A stretch of 16,532 bases of DNA from DASPUI01 sp035622995 (GCA_035622995.1 DASPUI010000047.1:1-16532), one strand, 5' to 3'. Shown: positions 6,886 through 15,371, counted from the stretch's first letter. Numbers and translations are program-made. Notes: a model not told the origin generated them from the letters alone.

Positions 6886-8010
6886 ATGCTTAGCGCCGGG
6901 ATTGTCGGATTACCAAACGTCGGGAAGTCGACGTTATTTAATGCGGTCACTCGCACGCACAAGGCGCCGGCGGAAAATTATCCGTTTTGCACGATCGATC
7001 CGAACATCGGCGTGGTCGTCGTTCCGGATGCCCGCCTGCAAAAACTCGCGGAGATTTCCAAATCGCAAAAAATTACCCCGACCGCGATCGAGTTCGTCGA
7101 TATCGCCGGCCTGGTTAAAGGCGCGAGCGCAGGCGAAGGGCTTGGCAATCAGTTCCTCAGCCACATTCGCGAGGTGGACGCAGTCGTGCAGGTGGTGCGA
7201 TGCTTTGAAAGCAGCGACGTGCATCACGTCAGCGGGATGGTCGATCCGATCCGCGACATCGAAGTAATCAATACCGAACTGGTGTTGGCCGACCTGGCGT
7301 CGTTGCAAAAACGGCATGATCGCTTGCAAAAGGAAGTTCGCGCCGGCGAGAAAACGGCAAAGATGGAAAACGCGATTGCGGAGAAATTGCTGCCGCATCT
7401 CAATGCCGGAAAGCCGGCCATCACCGCCGACCTGTCGCCGGAAGAAAAACAGGGTGCGCGCGCGTTTTTCCTGCTTACTTCGAAGCCGACGATTTTTGCC
7501 TGCAACGTGGCGGAGGAAGAGCTGGCCGCGATGTTTAAAGGCGAGAAATCAAGTCCGACGAGGCAACATATCGATCGCGTCCGAGAGTATGCGCGCCATC
7601 ATTTTGGAACTGAGGCGGTGATCATCAGTGCCCAAATTGAAAGCGAACTGGTCGATCTGAGCGAAACTGAAGCGCTGGAATATTTGCGCGGTCTCGGCGT
7701 GGAAGATAGCGGCGTGCACGCCCTCATTCGGGCTGTTTACCACTTGTTAGGCCTGCGCACTTATTTGACGACCGGCGAAAAGGAAACGCGGGCGTGGACG
7801 ATTCATGCGGGTGACAAAGCCCCTGCCGCCGCAGGCGTAATTCATTCCGATTTCGAGCGCGGCTTCATTGCAGCGGAGACGATCCATTACGACGAGTTGG
7901 TCGCGCTCGGTTCGTTCGCCCGGGCGCGCGAGGCTGGCAAGTTAAGAATCGAAGGCAAGGATTACGAAGTCCGGGACGGCGACGTGATTACTTTTCGCTT
8001 CAACGTCTGA
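6886..8010 (+). CDS. ychF: YchF/OLA1 family ribosome-associated ATPase
   Basis: The 374-residue protein is full length for YchF. The P-loop is GLPNVGKST (8-16), followed by NYPFCTIDPN, a YchF signature in the switch I region. G3 is VDIAGLVKGASAGEGLGNQFL, where G-L follows the glycine instead of the usual Q, and the G4 position is NVAEEE in place of NKxD. The non-canonical G4 underlies this family's ATP preference. A coiled-coil insert (about 125-170) and a C-terminal TGS domain (about 285-374, ending VRDGDVITFRFNV) complete it. YchF binds ribosomes and affects translation and stress responses. The ATG at 6886 has an AGGA about 7 nt upstream, one of the few clear ribosome binding sites in the window. 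The gene converges on the zinc-ribbon gene with an 11-bp gap. TTGTTAGGC at 7744-7752 is a one-mismatch copy of the 9-mer. Confidence 0.97.
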   Translation: MLSAGIVGLPNVGKSTLFNAVTRTHKAPAENYPFCTIDPNIGVVVVPDARLQKLAEISKSQKITPTAIEFVDIAGLVKGASAGEGLGNQFLSHIREVDAVVQVVRCFESSDVHHVSGMVDPIRDIEVINTELVLADLASLQKRHDRLQKEVRAGEKTAKMENAIAEKLLPHLNAGKPAITADLSPEEKQGARAFFLLTSKPTIFACNVAEEELAAMFKGEKSSPTRQHIDRVREYARHHFGTEAVIISAQIESELVDLSETEALEYLRGLGVEDSGVHALIRAVYHLLGLRTYLTTGEKETRAWTIHAGDKAPAAAGVIHSDFERGFIAAETIHYDELVALGSFARAREAGKLRIEGKDYEVRDGDVITFRFNV

Positions 8011-8021
8011 TTTTCCCGACA

Positions 8022-8726
8022 TCAGTTCGGAATATAGAGAATCCTTCCGCACTGCTCGCAGTTGACGATCTCTTTTCCGGCTTCGGCTGCCTTCACCGTG
8101 GCGGTCGTAAGTTTCATGTGGCAGCCGGTGCAAACACCATGCTCCACTGCCACAATGACCGCGTCGCCTTTACTTTTGAACAGGCGCTCAAAACGGCCTA
8201 ACAAATCTTCGTCGATTTTGCTCGCGAGTTCCGCTCGCTCGCTGGTCAGTTCTTGTAATCGCGAGTCGAGCGCTTTCGATTTTTCTTCAAGATCAGTCAG
8301 TTGGCGCGAGATGGAATCTTTGGTTGCGCCGGCTTTCTTTTCTTCCCCTACCAGCTCGGCTTTGACCTTCTCCGCCTGGTCCATCAACTCCAGCTCATCA
8401 TCCTCGATTTTTTGAATTTCTTTTTCGTAGCGCTCGATCTCGTGTCCAATGGCCTGGAACTCGTCATTCTTGCGCGTTTGATATTGCTGCGTTTTGAGGC
8501 GGAATATGGTCTCGCGGCGCGTGTTCGCTTCCAGTTCGAGCTTTTTCCGATCGACCTCAACCTGGCGCGATTTGTTTTTCAATGCATCCACTGCGGCCGC
8601 GCTGGCCGCCATTTGCGATTCCAGCCCCTGCCGTTGCAGCGGCAGCGTTTTCACTTCGTTCTGGATTTGCCGGATTCTTTGATCTCGATCTTGAAGAATA
8701 AGCAACTGTTCGAGCTCCGAATGCAC
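8022..8726 (-). CDS. Coiled-coil protein with C4-type zinc ribbon
   Basis: The 234-residue protein is mostly a long heptad-rich coiled coil (about 1-180, full of Glu, Lys, Gln, Leu). It ends in a zinc ribbon with two CxxC pairs: CTGCHMKLTT and CEQCGRILYIPN. This is the layout of the widespread bacterial C4-type zinc ribbon family (DUF164-like), whose role is unclear but is suspected to involve nucleic acid or protein complex binding. The GTG start at 8726 fits the family N-terminus (LEQLLILQDRDQRIRQI). A TTGACG/TAACTT promoter with 17-bp spacing ends only 8 nt before the GTG, so the transcript would be nearly leaderless. TTGTTAGGC, one mismatch from the 9-mer, encodes Leu-Leu-Gly at 8196-8204. 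Confidence 0.85.
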   Translation of the reverse strand: MHSELEQLLILQDRDQRIRQIQNEVKTLPLQRQGLESQMAASAAAVDALKNKSRQVEVDRKKLELEANTRRETIFRLKTQQYQTRKNDEFQAIGHEIERYEKEIQKIEDDELELMDQAEKVKAELVGEEKKAGATKDSISRQLTDLEEKSKALDSRLQELTSERAELASKIDEDLLGRFERLFKSKGDAVIVAVEHGVCTGCHMKLTTATVKAAEAGKEIVNCEQCGRILYIPN

Positions 8727-8734
8727 GGGCCTCG

Positions 8735-8763
8735 AAGTTATTGGTTCGGCGCGTCGCCGTCAA
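8735..8763 (-). promoter_or_regulatory. Candidate sigma-70-type promoter for the zinc-ribbon gene
   Basis: Reading the minus strand, TTGACG (8763-8758) and TAACTT (8740-8735) are 17 bp apart. The transcription start would fall near 8728, two or three bases before the GTG at 8726. Confidence 0.45.
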
Positions 8764-8798
8764 TCGCGCCGACAAAGCAATCTGACAGCGACCGGTGG

Positions 8799-8807
8799 GC
8801 CTAACGA
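8799..8807 (+). repeat. GCCTAACGA motif copy 5, intergenic
   Basis: GCCTAACGA on the plus strand in the 155-bp gap (8727-8881) between two minus-strand genes, upstream of the candidate promoter at 8735-8763. Nothing else recognisable fills that gap. Confidence 0.85.
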
Positions 8808-8881
8808 CCCTTCGTTGTCACAAATCTCGCTGATCCCGAAATTCTTGGTGCTGGCGGAAGGCGGGACAAGCCTGGCGCGAT

Positions 8882-10645
8882 TCAGCGACGCTCGATCCAG
8901 AAGTTCTCGAGAACGAGCAGATCCATCTTTGTGCGCAGAAAACAATTCAGCGCTTCTTCTGGATAACAAACGACCGGTTCGTTTTCGTTGAACGACGTGT
9001 TAAGCACCATCGGCACATCCGTCAGGTCGCGAAAACGTTCGATCAACCGATAATAACGCGGGTTGGTTTCCCTGTGGACGGTCTGGAGCCGGCCGCTGCC
9101 ATCCACGTGTGTGACCGCGGGAACCATTTCACGATGTTTGGGACGAATCTGGAACACTTCCATCATGAATGGGACATCGTCGTCTTGCTCAAACCATTCG
9201 TCGACCTCTTCACGCAGAATCGAGGGCGCAAACGGCCGGAACGATTCGCGTCGCTTAATTTTCGCATTCAGGATCTCCTTCATGTCGCCGCGACGCGGAT
9301 CGGCCAGGATGGAGCGATTCCCAAGCGCGCGCGGCCCCCACTCCATTCGTCCCTGAAACCATCCGACTACTTTGCCGTCGGCGATCGCCCTCGCCGTCCG
9401 CGCGACGAGTTCTTCCTCGTCGGAAATCAGTAAAATCGTGCAACCAGCATCTTCGACAATTTCCTTTTTCTTCCAATCGAGCAGCGCGTGAAGTTCTTCG
9501 TCGGAAGATTCAGGTCCGAGGTAAGCGGACATGAGCGGTCGAACGTCGGCGGACAGGGGGGGATGAAACTCCGGGTCCATTTTGGATTGAACGTAAGCTG
9601 CAGCGCCAATCGCTCCGCCGGCATCGCCGGCCGCGGCGGGAAGATACATTTTTTTGAATGGTGTGCGCCGATAAACCTTGCCGTTTGCGACCGAGTTCAT
9701 CGCGCAACCGCCCGCGAGTGCGAGATGATCGGACGGATGAAGTCTGTGCAGGACCTGGAGCAATTCGAAAAATGCCTTTTCATAAATGGTCTGGACCGAG
9801 CGCGCGATGTCTTTGTGTTTTTGCTCCAGCGGCTCGTCCGGTTTACGGGGTGGGCCGAGCAGATTGGCCAGCTCGCTGCGGTAAAGCGAACCGACTTCCG
9901 GCGCGCAATCCTTCCAGGTGTAGGAAACATTGTCGGTATGATGCCGAAAGTATTTCAGGTTCAATCGAAACGTGCCATCCGGACGAATGCGAACGATCTC
10001 GCGCATCTGTTCGAAAAATGTCGGTTCGCCATAGGGAGCGAGCCCCATCACCTTGTATTCATCGCCGTAATGCGGGAATCCAATAAACTGCGTCAACGCC
10101 GAGTAGAAAATGCCTAACGAGTGCGGAAAATAGATCCGATCATCGATTTTGAGCGCGTCACCCGATCCGAATCCGAACGCGGTGCTAGCAAAATCGCCGA
10201 AACCATCGACGGACAGACAGGCGGCTTCTTTAAATCCCGAAACGAGAAAGGCCGAAGCCAAATGGGCGAGATGATGCTCGACGTGGTGGACCTCGGCTGT
10301 GATCTCAAGCCCGTAACTTTGTTCGAGCGTCTCTTTAATAGAGGCCGCGCTCCGGATGTTCTTGAGCTTCTGCCACATCAATTTCGGATGCGGGCAATGG
10401 GTCAGAACAAAGCCGAGGCGACGCCAATTATTCACGCCTGGCTGGCGATTGATCGCGATGTGATCGACATCGCGCCAGGCCATGCGCGCTTCTCGCAGGC
10501 AGTAGTCAATCGCTTCGGTTGGAAGTCCGGCCCAATGTTTGATTCTCCGGAAACGTTCCTCCTCAGCCGCTGCCACCAACTTGCCGTCAACGAACAGACA
10601 GGCAGCGGAATCGCCGTGATAAGCGTTGAGACCGAGAACAGTCAT
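8882..10645 (-). CDS. Carbamoyltransferase of the NodU/CmcH/TobZ family
   Basis: The 587-residue protein is full length. The N-terminal Kae1-like domain begins VLGLNAYHGDSAACLFVDG and has the metal-binding HHVEHHLAH (120-128), SVDGFGD (145-151) and ALAGGCAMNSVANGK (309-323). The C-terminal YrdC-like domain has GRMEWGPRALGNRSILADPR (432-451), SFRPFAPSIL and VPMVLNTSFNENEPVV. Family members make carbamoyl-adenylate from carbamoyl phosphate and ATP, then transfer the carbamoyl group to a hydroxyl of a sugar or natural product. Next to a WecG-type glycosyltransferase and an exosortase, decoration of an exopolysaccharide or surface glycan is the likeliest use, though the acceptor is unknown. The ATG at 10645 has AGGA about 7 nt upstream. 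A 9-mer copy sits in the gene at FPHSLGIF. Confidence 0.94.
   Translation of the reverse strand: MTVLGLNAYHGDSAACLFVDGKLVAAAEEERFRRIKHWAGLPTEAIDYCLREARMAWRDVDHIAINRQPGVNNWRRLGFVLTHCPHPKLMWQKLKNIRSAASIKETLEQSYGLEITAEVHHVEHHLAHLASAFLVSGFKEAACLSVDGFGDFASTAFGFGSGDALKIDDRIYFPHSLGIFYSALTQFIGFPHYGDEYKVMGLAPYGEPTFFEQMREIVRIRPDGTFRLNLKYFRHHTDNVSYTWKDCAPEVGSLYRSELANLLGPPRKPDEPLEQKHKDIARSVQTIYEKAFFELLQVLHRLHPSDHLALAGGCAMNSVANGKVYRRTPFKKMYLPAAAGDAGGAIGAAAYVQSKMDPEFHPPLSADVRPLMSAYLGPESSDEELHALLDWKKKEIVEDAGCTILLISDEEELVARTARAIADGKVVGWFQGRMEWGPRALGNRSILADPRRGDMKEILNAKIKRRESFRPFAPSILREEVDEWFEQDDDVPFMMEVFQIRPKHREMVPAVTHVDGSGRLQTVHRETNPRYYRLIERFRDLTDVPMVLNTSFNENEPVVCYPEEALNCFLRTKMDLLVLENFWIERR
10112..10120 (+). 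repeat. GCCTAACGA motif copy 6
   Basis: GCCTAACGA on the plus strand in the minus-strand carbamoyltransferase gene, read as TCG TTA GGC (Ser176-Leu177-Gly178), the same phase as copies 1 and 2. Confidence 0.85.
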
Positions 10646-10853
10646 TTCAAATCCTGAAAGGCGGAGAAACTGAGACGCTGAGAGCTCATTGTCGTAGTGT
10701 TAACCCAAGTCATCTGCTTCTTCGCTTTGTCCGCTCTACCATAGTGACGAAGATCGATGCCACATAAAGCCGGATGATTGCACAGGCATACTCCTTTGTC
10801 CCTGCGCGTAATTCTTCGCTGAGTCGCATTGCTCGGTTTCTTATTTCGGAGTT
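10646..10853. other. 208-bp intergenic gap upstream of the carbamoyltransferase gene
   Basis: The gap lies between two minus-strand genes and must carry the carbamoyltransferase leader. I see no strong promoter, riboswitch, terminator or repeat in it beyond the AGGA ribosome binding site at its left end. Confidence 0.4.
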
Positions 10854-11621
10854 TCAATGTTTCAGGTTTCGGGCCAATGGCGGCAAGGTTTCGCCGTAGC
10901 GAAGAATGAGCCACGGGAGCTCAATTGCGCGAGCCAGGCGCGGAACAAAAATGCGCGGCTGCGCGAAAAGGCGGAGCAGCCAACCGAGATAAAGTCGATC
11001 GGCCCAACCTGGAATTGCGACCTGTTCTCCGGTCAGAAATCCAAGCGCCGCCCCGATGCAATGGATCGCAGGTCGGATCGAAGCCGACCTGGCGAAAAGA
11101 CTTTCGCGCAAAAAGAGGCCGAGCTTTTCCTGTGGGCCGCTTCCGATCGCAACGACAACGTGCCGGGGGTTGCGACTCTCGACCCGGGCAAGCAACTGCC
11201 GGTCTTCCACCATCCGGCCGTAGATCGGCGCGATGTAAAAGTCTTCATCATCAAATCTGAAACGATTTGCCCGCAACCATTCCCTCGTTTTTTGTGCGGC
11301 TCGATCGTTAGGCAAAACCCAAAACGGTCTTGCATTTTCGGCAAACAAGCGGGCGGTCAGGCGCTGGGTGTATCTCAGGCCGGAAATGCGACCGATTTTT
11401 TTGCCGCGGAAAATCCTCCAAAGCAAAACCATTGCGCCGCTGTCGGGAATCGCGAGGTCTGCGTTCGTAACAGCAAGCCGATAATTCCCATCGCGTCGCA
11501 GTCGCGCAAAACAGGTTCCGGATGGTGCAATCAGGAAGCCGCCGTCACGGGCCATTTTATCAATCGCCTGATCGACGTCTCCGTCAAAAAACTTGATCCC
11601 GAGGATTTGTTGATCCGGCAC
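10854..11621 (-). CDS. WecG/TagA/CpsF family glycosyltransferase (GT26)
   Basis: The 255-residue protein has the GT26 pattern. An N-terminal LGIKFFDGDVDQAIDKM is followed by TNADLAIPDSGAMVLLWRIF (acidic site) and GRISGLRYTQRL. A Rossmann half follows, with FWVLPNDRAA and VVVAIGSGPQEKLGLFL, then CIGAALGFLTGE and a basic C-terminal tail (RLYLGWLLRLFAQPRIFVPRL) that binds membrane. These enzymes add N-acetylmannosamine, its uronic acid or related sugars to a polyprenyl-diphosphate-linked acceptor during surface polysaccharide or teichoic acid assembly. The donor sugar cannot be read here. The start is GTG at 11621; an in-frame stop lies about 24 nt upstream, leaving no ATG. It lies between the carbamoyltransferase and the divergent exosortase, as expected for an exopolysaccharide locus. 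Confidence 0.9.
   Translation of the reverse strand: MPDQQILGIKFFDGDVDQAIDKMARDGGFLIAPSGTCFARLRRDGNYRLAVTNADLAIPDSGAMVLLWRIFRGKKIGRISGLRYTQRLTARLFAENARPFWVLPNDRAAQKTREWLRANRFRFDDEDFYIAPIYGRMVEDRQLLARVESRNPRHVVVAIGSGPQEKLGLFLRESLFARSASIRPAIHCIGAALGFLTGEQVAIPGWADRLYLGWLLRLFAQPRIFVPRLARAIELPWLILRYGETLPPLARNLKH
11305..11313 (-). repeat. GCCTAACGA motif copy 7
   Basis: TCGTTAGGC on the plus strand, inside the minus-strand WecG-like gene, where it reads G CCT AAC GA (Pro-Asn-Asp in VLPNDRA). Confidence 0.85.
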
Positions 11622-11813
11622 GAGGCGAATGTTCGACGCGCGAACACTTAATGTTCAATATTAAAGATCAAATGAATTTGGAGGGACGGATCGTTTTCGC
11701 CGGAAACTTCGGGACGGGACAGATTTCCAATTACCGAGCTCGGAATTTACAAATCGGAGGGCGCGCAGCCAAAAGACGTTTTCCGTAAAGACAGAATATC
11801 GTATGATAATGGC
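11622..11813. other. Divergent intergenic region between WecG-like and exosortase genes
   Basis: This 192-bp region must hold both promoters. An AT-rich patch (about 11647-11680) near the WecG-like side has several TAAT-like words but no clear -35/-10 pair. On the exosortase side TATGAT (11802-11807) is a good -10 box. Confidence 0.45.
11802..11807 (+). promoter_or_regulatory. Candidate -10 box (TATGAT) for the exosortase gene
   Basis: TATGAT differs from TATAAT at one base and ends 6 nt before the TTG start codon. Transcription would begin at about the start codon. No good -35 is visible. Confidence 0.35.
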
Positions 11814-13511
11814 TTGCAGACACAAAGTGCCGCGGAGCCTGTCACAAAACGAGTAGCTGTCGCGTCCGGCTCCAGCTGGTTGCCGATCCTGCTCATCGGT
11901 CTCGCCTTCGCGGTGCTTTGGTTCGTGTGTTGTCGCTATCTCAGCGCGGAGTGGGCCTTCAACGAGCAATACAACTACGGCTGGTTCGTGCCGTTTTTCG
12001 CGGCTTATCTGTTCTGGCTGCGTTGGGAGGACCGGCCCGAACCATTTCCGATGTCGGGAGACGGATCGACGGATGGACAAGCTCCATCTCATCCGAAACT
12101 GGGCACCGCGCGGAGGCCATCTCTTCACCAGGCAATCGCAATTGCACTGATTGTGGTTGCGGCGCTGCTTTTGCTGCCGTTGCGCGTTTTTGAAATCGGA
12201 AGCGCCGATTGGCGACCGCTCGGCTGGGTCCATATGGCGGCGGCTGCCACCATCACGCTGTCGATCTTTTACCTGCTGGGCGGCGCGAGCTGGCTGCGAC
12301 ATTTTAGTTTTCCAATTCTCTTCCTTTTTGTCGCAGTCCCGTGGATTACGCCAATCGAAGAGCCAATTGTGCAGGGACTGATGCGCGTGATCGCGGCGAG
12401 TGCAGCCGAGACACTGTCGCTATTCGGTTTCCCGGCAGAAGTGCAGGGAAATCTGATCCGCCTGCCGAGCGGACTGGTGGGAGTGAATGAAGCATGCAGC
12501 GGGGTGCGCTCGCTGCAAACCTCTCTCACGATCGGATTGTTGTTTGGCGAGTTGAAGCGACTGAAGCTTGTTCCGCGAGTGGTTCTTGTTGCCAGCGCAA
12601 TCGCCATCGCGATCTTTGCAAATTTCCTGCGCGCGACACTTCTTGTCTGGATCGCCGCAACTCGCAGCCTTGCGGCGGTCAAACAATGGCATGACGCGGC
12701 TGGGTACGCGATTGTCGTGCTCGTTTTTCTTGGAACGATGTGGCTGGCTGCGCGCTGGAAATCGCCATCTTCTTCGACAAGGAAACGCCATTGGCGCCTG
12801 ACGATTCCGCGAATTGTGATTGGAGTTGCGGCGGCGATCCTGGCTTGGGCAGTGGCGGTCGAGATCGGCGCGGAATTTTGGTATCGGATACACGAGCGAA
12901 ATATGGTCGCGCGCGCCGGATGGTCCGTCCGTTGGCCGGAAGGTGCGCCCGGCTATCATGAAATCAAAATCGAGAGTGAAGCGCGCAATATTCTTCGATT
13001 CGATAGCGGTCGCGAAGTGACCTGGAACTCGCCGAGAGATTCCACCTTTCCTGCGAGCGTTGATTTTCTCTTTTTTCTTCGCTGGAATCCTGGAAGCGGA
13101 ACGATTTTGCGCGCGCGGGCGCACCGGCCGGATATTTGTCTGCCGGCCGCAGGTTGGAAACAAGTCGGCTCGGACCAGATTCGCAATTTCGAAGTCGCGC
13201 CGGGTCGCTCCTTGCCGTTTCACCGGTTTGAGTTTGTCACACAAAACAACCGGGTTCACGCGACTGCCTACTTCACGCTCCACGAGGACGCGGCGCACGA
13301 AACAGAGAATGGCGGCGATGCCGACGCCGGGCTTTATTCGAACTGGGATCTGGCCGATCGATGGCGGGTGGTGCGCAACGGAATTCGCAATCGTGGCCAA
13401 CAGGTCCTTGAAGTAATCATTGCCAATGCGGCCTCAGCCGACCAGGCGTTGTCGGATCAGCAATTTGCCGGCCTGCTTCCGAAATTGATCGTTCCGCAAA
13501 ATCAGAACTAG
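11814..13511 (+). CDS. Exosortase with C-terminal EpsI-like domain
   Basis: The 565-residue protein has about eight transmembrane helices in its first 315 residues. The exosortase active site is cysteine C228 in VNEACSGVRSLQTSL, arginine R273 in ANFLRATLLVW and histidine H293 in WHDAAGY. After another helix (about 332-352) comes a periplasmic domain (about 355-565) with HRPDICLPAAGW (437-448), the hallmark of EpsI/DUF3485, often fused to exosortases. The enzyme should recognise PEP-CTERM tails in the membrane, cleave them and pass the protein to the surface or exopolysaccharide; the small PEP-CTERM protein at 15435 is a nearby candidate substrate. The frame is open back to 11673 with no ATG or GTG, so TTG at 11814 is the best start. 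It has no Shine-Dalgarno site, and TATGAT lies just upstream, suggesting a leaderless message. Confidence 0.93.
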   Translation: MQTQSAAEPVTKRVAVASGSSWLPILLIGLAFAVLWFVCCRYLSAEWAFNEQYNYGWFVPFFAAYLFWLRWEDRPEPFPMSGDGSTDGQAPSHPKLGTARRPSLHQAIAIALIVVAALLLLPLRVFEIGSADWRPLGWVHMAAAATITLSIFYLLGGASWLRHFSFPILFLFVAVPWITPIEEPIVQGLMRVIAASAAETLSLFGFPAEVQGNLIRLPSGLVGVNEACSGVRSLQTSLTIGLLFGELKRLKLVPRVVLVASAIAIAIFANFLRATLLVWIAATRSLAAVKQWHDAAGYAIVVLVFLGTMWLAARWKSPSSSTRKRHWRLTIPRIVIGVAAAILAWAVAVEIGAEFWYRIHERNMVARAGWSVRWPEGAPGYHEIKIESEARNILRFDSGREVTWNSPRDSTFPASVDFLFFLRWNPGSGTILRARAHRPDICLPAAGWKQVGSDQIRNFEVAPGRSLPFHRFEFVTQNNRVHATAYFTLHEDAAHETENGGDADAGLYSNWDLADRWRVVRNGIRNRGQQVLEVIIANAASADQALSDQQFAGLLPKLIVPQNQN

Positions 13512-13558
13512 AAGCCGGTCAACCCGAAAAAGCGCAAGCACTAGGCGGCTTTCTAATC

Positions 13559-13564
13559 TATAAT
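13559..13564 (+). promoter_or_regulatory. Consensus -10 box (TATAAT) before the TPR gene
   Basis: A perfect TATAAT lies in the gap after the exosortase stop. Transcription would start near 13571, downstream of the GTG at 13566 and upstream of the ATG at 13584, which favours the ATG. No -35 match is seen at 16-18 bp. Confidence 0.45.
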
Positions 13565-13583
13565 TGTGGTCTTTCACGGTTTC

Positions 13584-15371
13584 ATGGCCACGGATGATTT
13601 TGTACTCACGCCGGAGGAAATAGCGGCCCGCAAACGGAAACGACTGCTGATAACCGTCATCGCGGTGTCGATTCTGGCCTTAATCGGAATCGGATTTCTG
13701 CTGGCACCCACCGTTCTCCACGCGGTTCACGGGTGGCAATCGCGCAAACACGCGAAGCTGGCATTTGCCCTTATCGACCAAGAAAAATGGCGCGAAGCCC
13801 GGGACGAGGCGTCTACTGCCTATCAGCTGCGCCCAACCGAACCACTGGCAATGCGGGCTGTGGCGAGGCTGCTTTCGCGCGTCGGCCAGGGCGACGCGCT
13901 CGCCTTCTGGAAAAATCTGGCAGCCGCTGCCCCGCTCACGCGCCAGGACTACCGGGACGAATGCGACATTGCTTTAAGGACCAATGACCTGGCGATCGCG
14001 AATGACGCAGCCGAGCATTTATTGCAAAATGTTGACGGCAACCCGGCGGCGGCCGATTTCATTTTGGCCGCTGAAGTTGCGATCCGGAGACGCCAGTTCG
14101 ATAAGGCGATTGACCTGGCGGGCAAGGTCTTCAACGACTCCGGCGCTGCCAAGCGCGATCAACTGCGGGCAAACATTGTTTTGGAAGAAGCGCTCCGAAA
14201 TTCCGGCGGCGTTTCGACTGCCGAAGGGTTGAAGATCGATAAACGATTGGTCGATATCGCAACAGGAGGCGATCAGGTCTCTCTCGATGCCCTGACCGCC
14301 CTCACCCAGCGTTTTCTGGTCGCCCAGGGAACGGAAAAAGATTCATTTCCGATCTCGGTGGGGGAATTGGTTAAGAGAATTGACGGTCATCCGCTGGCCA
14401 AGTCCGAGCAAAAACTGCTGGCTGCGGACTTGGAGATCTCGCTTAACCCCGATCAGCGCGAACAGATCGAGCAGCGCACGATTGATCGCTGGAACAACGG
14501 AAGTAACGAAGAGCTGCTGGCACTTGGCGTCTGGCTCTATCGCCACGGTGATTATCAGCGAGAGATCGATGCCATTCCGCTTGAGCGCGCGGTCCAAACG
14601 CGTGAACTCTTTCTCCAACATGTCGATGCGCTCGGCGCGCTCAATCGTTGGGACGACATTCGAAAAATTTTGGAGAACGAACGCTTCCCGCTCGATCCGG
14701 TAGTGCAGCACATGTATCTGGCGCGTTGTTTTGCGCAACAAGGCGAACAGCAGGGCGCGGACAACAATTGGCAGCGCGCAATCGAAGATGCGGCCGGCGA
14801 TTCATCTAAGTTACTTACGCTCGGCGATTACGCGGAGAGGAACGGTGCGCTGGAGGTGGCAACGACCGCCTACAATGCCGCCGCAACCGTTCAGCCAAAA
14901 TCTCGACCGGCCCAGGTCGGTCGATTGCGCTGTGTCTTCGCGACCGGAGATACCAAGCGAGTCCACGGCATCCTGGTCGAACTCCTGAAAATCTGGCCTA
15001 ACGACACTGGATTGCAGAACGACGAAGCGTATACGCACCTTTTAATCTTGCCGCCGGATACCAAATCGGACGCCCCCGAGCTTCGATCGATCGAAACGTT
15101 GGCCACAAAACTGGTTCGGGACGAGCCAGCAAGCTTGCCACATCGAACCCTGCTCGCTTTAACCATGCTAAAGCAAAACCGGCCGTACAGCGCGCTCGCT
15201 CTTTATCGCGACTTGTCCGTTCCTCACACAGCTGTCAGCCCGTCCAGCCTCGCCGTCTATGCCGCGGTACTGGCCGCGTCAGGTCAACCGGAACCGGCGA
15301 AGACGGAAGCTGAAAAGATTGCGCTCGACAAGCTCCTTCCCGAAGAACGCGAGTTGATCAAAACCCTTTGA
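13584..15371 (+). CDS. Membrane-anchored TPR-like repeat protein, exosortase-associated
   Basis: The 595-residue protein has a short cytoplasmic N-terminus (MATDDFVLTPEEIAARKRKR), one transmembrane helix (about 21-41, LLITVIAVSILALIGIGFLL), and a long all-helical region outside. That region shows degenerate tetratricopeptide-type repeats, for example KLAFALIDQEKWREARDEAS, LAMRAVARLL and AAEVAIRRRQFDKAIDLAGK, continuing to ALTMLKQNRPYSALALYRDL. Repeat proteins of this build often accompany exosortase and exopolysaccharide genes and are thought to act as scaffolds; no catalytic motif is visible. It follows the exosortase on the same strand after about 70 bp, with its own TATAAT. The frame also allows a GTG start at 13566 (601 residues), which would lie upstream of the predicted transcript start. 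A 9-mer copy lies at 14996. Confidence 0.85.
   Translation: MATDDFVLTPEEIAARKRKRLLITVIAVSILALIGIGFLLAPTVLHAVHGWQSRKHAKLAFALIDQEKWREARDEASTAYQLRPTEPLAMRAVARLLSRVGQGDALAFWKNLAAAAPLTRQDYRDECDIALRTNDLAIANDAAEHLLQNVDGNPAAADFILAAEVAIRRRQFDKAIDLAGKVFNDSGAAKRDQLRANIVLEEALRNSGGVSTAEGLKIDKRLVDIATGGDQVSLDALTALTQRFLVAQGTEKDSFPISVGELVKRIDGHPLAKSEQKLLAADLEISLNPDQREQIEQRTIDRWNNGSNEELLALGVWLYRHGDYQREIDAIPLERAVQTRELFLQHVDALGALNRWDDIRKILENERFPLDPVVQHMYLARCFAQQGEQQGADNNWQRAIEDAAGDSSKLLTLGDYAERNGALEVATTAYNAAATVQPKSRPAQVGRLRCVFATGDTKRVHGILVELLKIWPNDTGLQNDEAYTHLLILPPDTKSDAPELRSIETLATKLVRDEPASLPHRTLLALTMLKQNRPYSALALYRDLSVPHTAVSPSSLAVYAAVLAASGQPEPAKTEAEKIALDKLLPEERELIKTL
14996..15004 (+). repeat. GCCTAACGA motif copy 8
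   Basis: GCCTAACGA in the TPR gene, read tgG CCT AAC GAc (Trp-Pro-Asn-Asp), the same phase and Pro-Asn-Asp reading as copy 7 in an unrelated gene. Confidence 0.85.

Noticed and set aside
10646..10853. Riboswitch or structured leader before the carbamoyltransferase
   Set aside because: I could not find paired stems or motifs of a known class in this gap.
11661..12302. Minus-strand 213-residue open frame overlapping the exosortase start
   Set aside because: Low-complexity Arg/Gln-rich translation antisense to a clear exosortase; a shadow frame.
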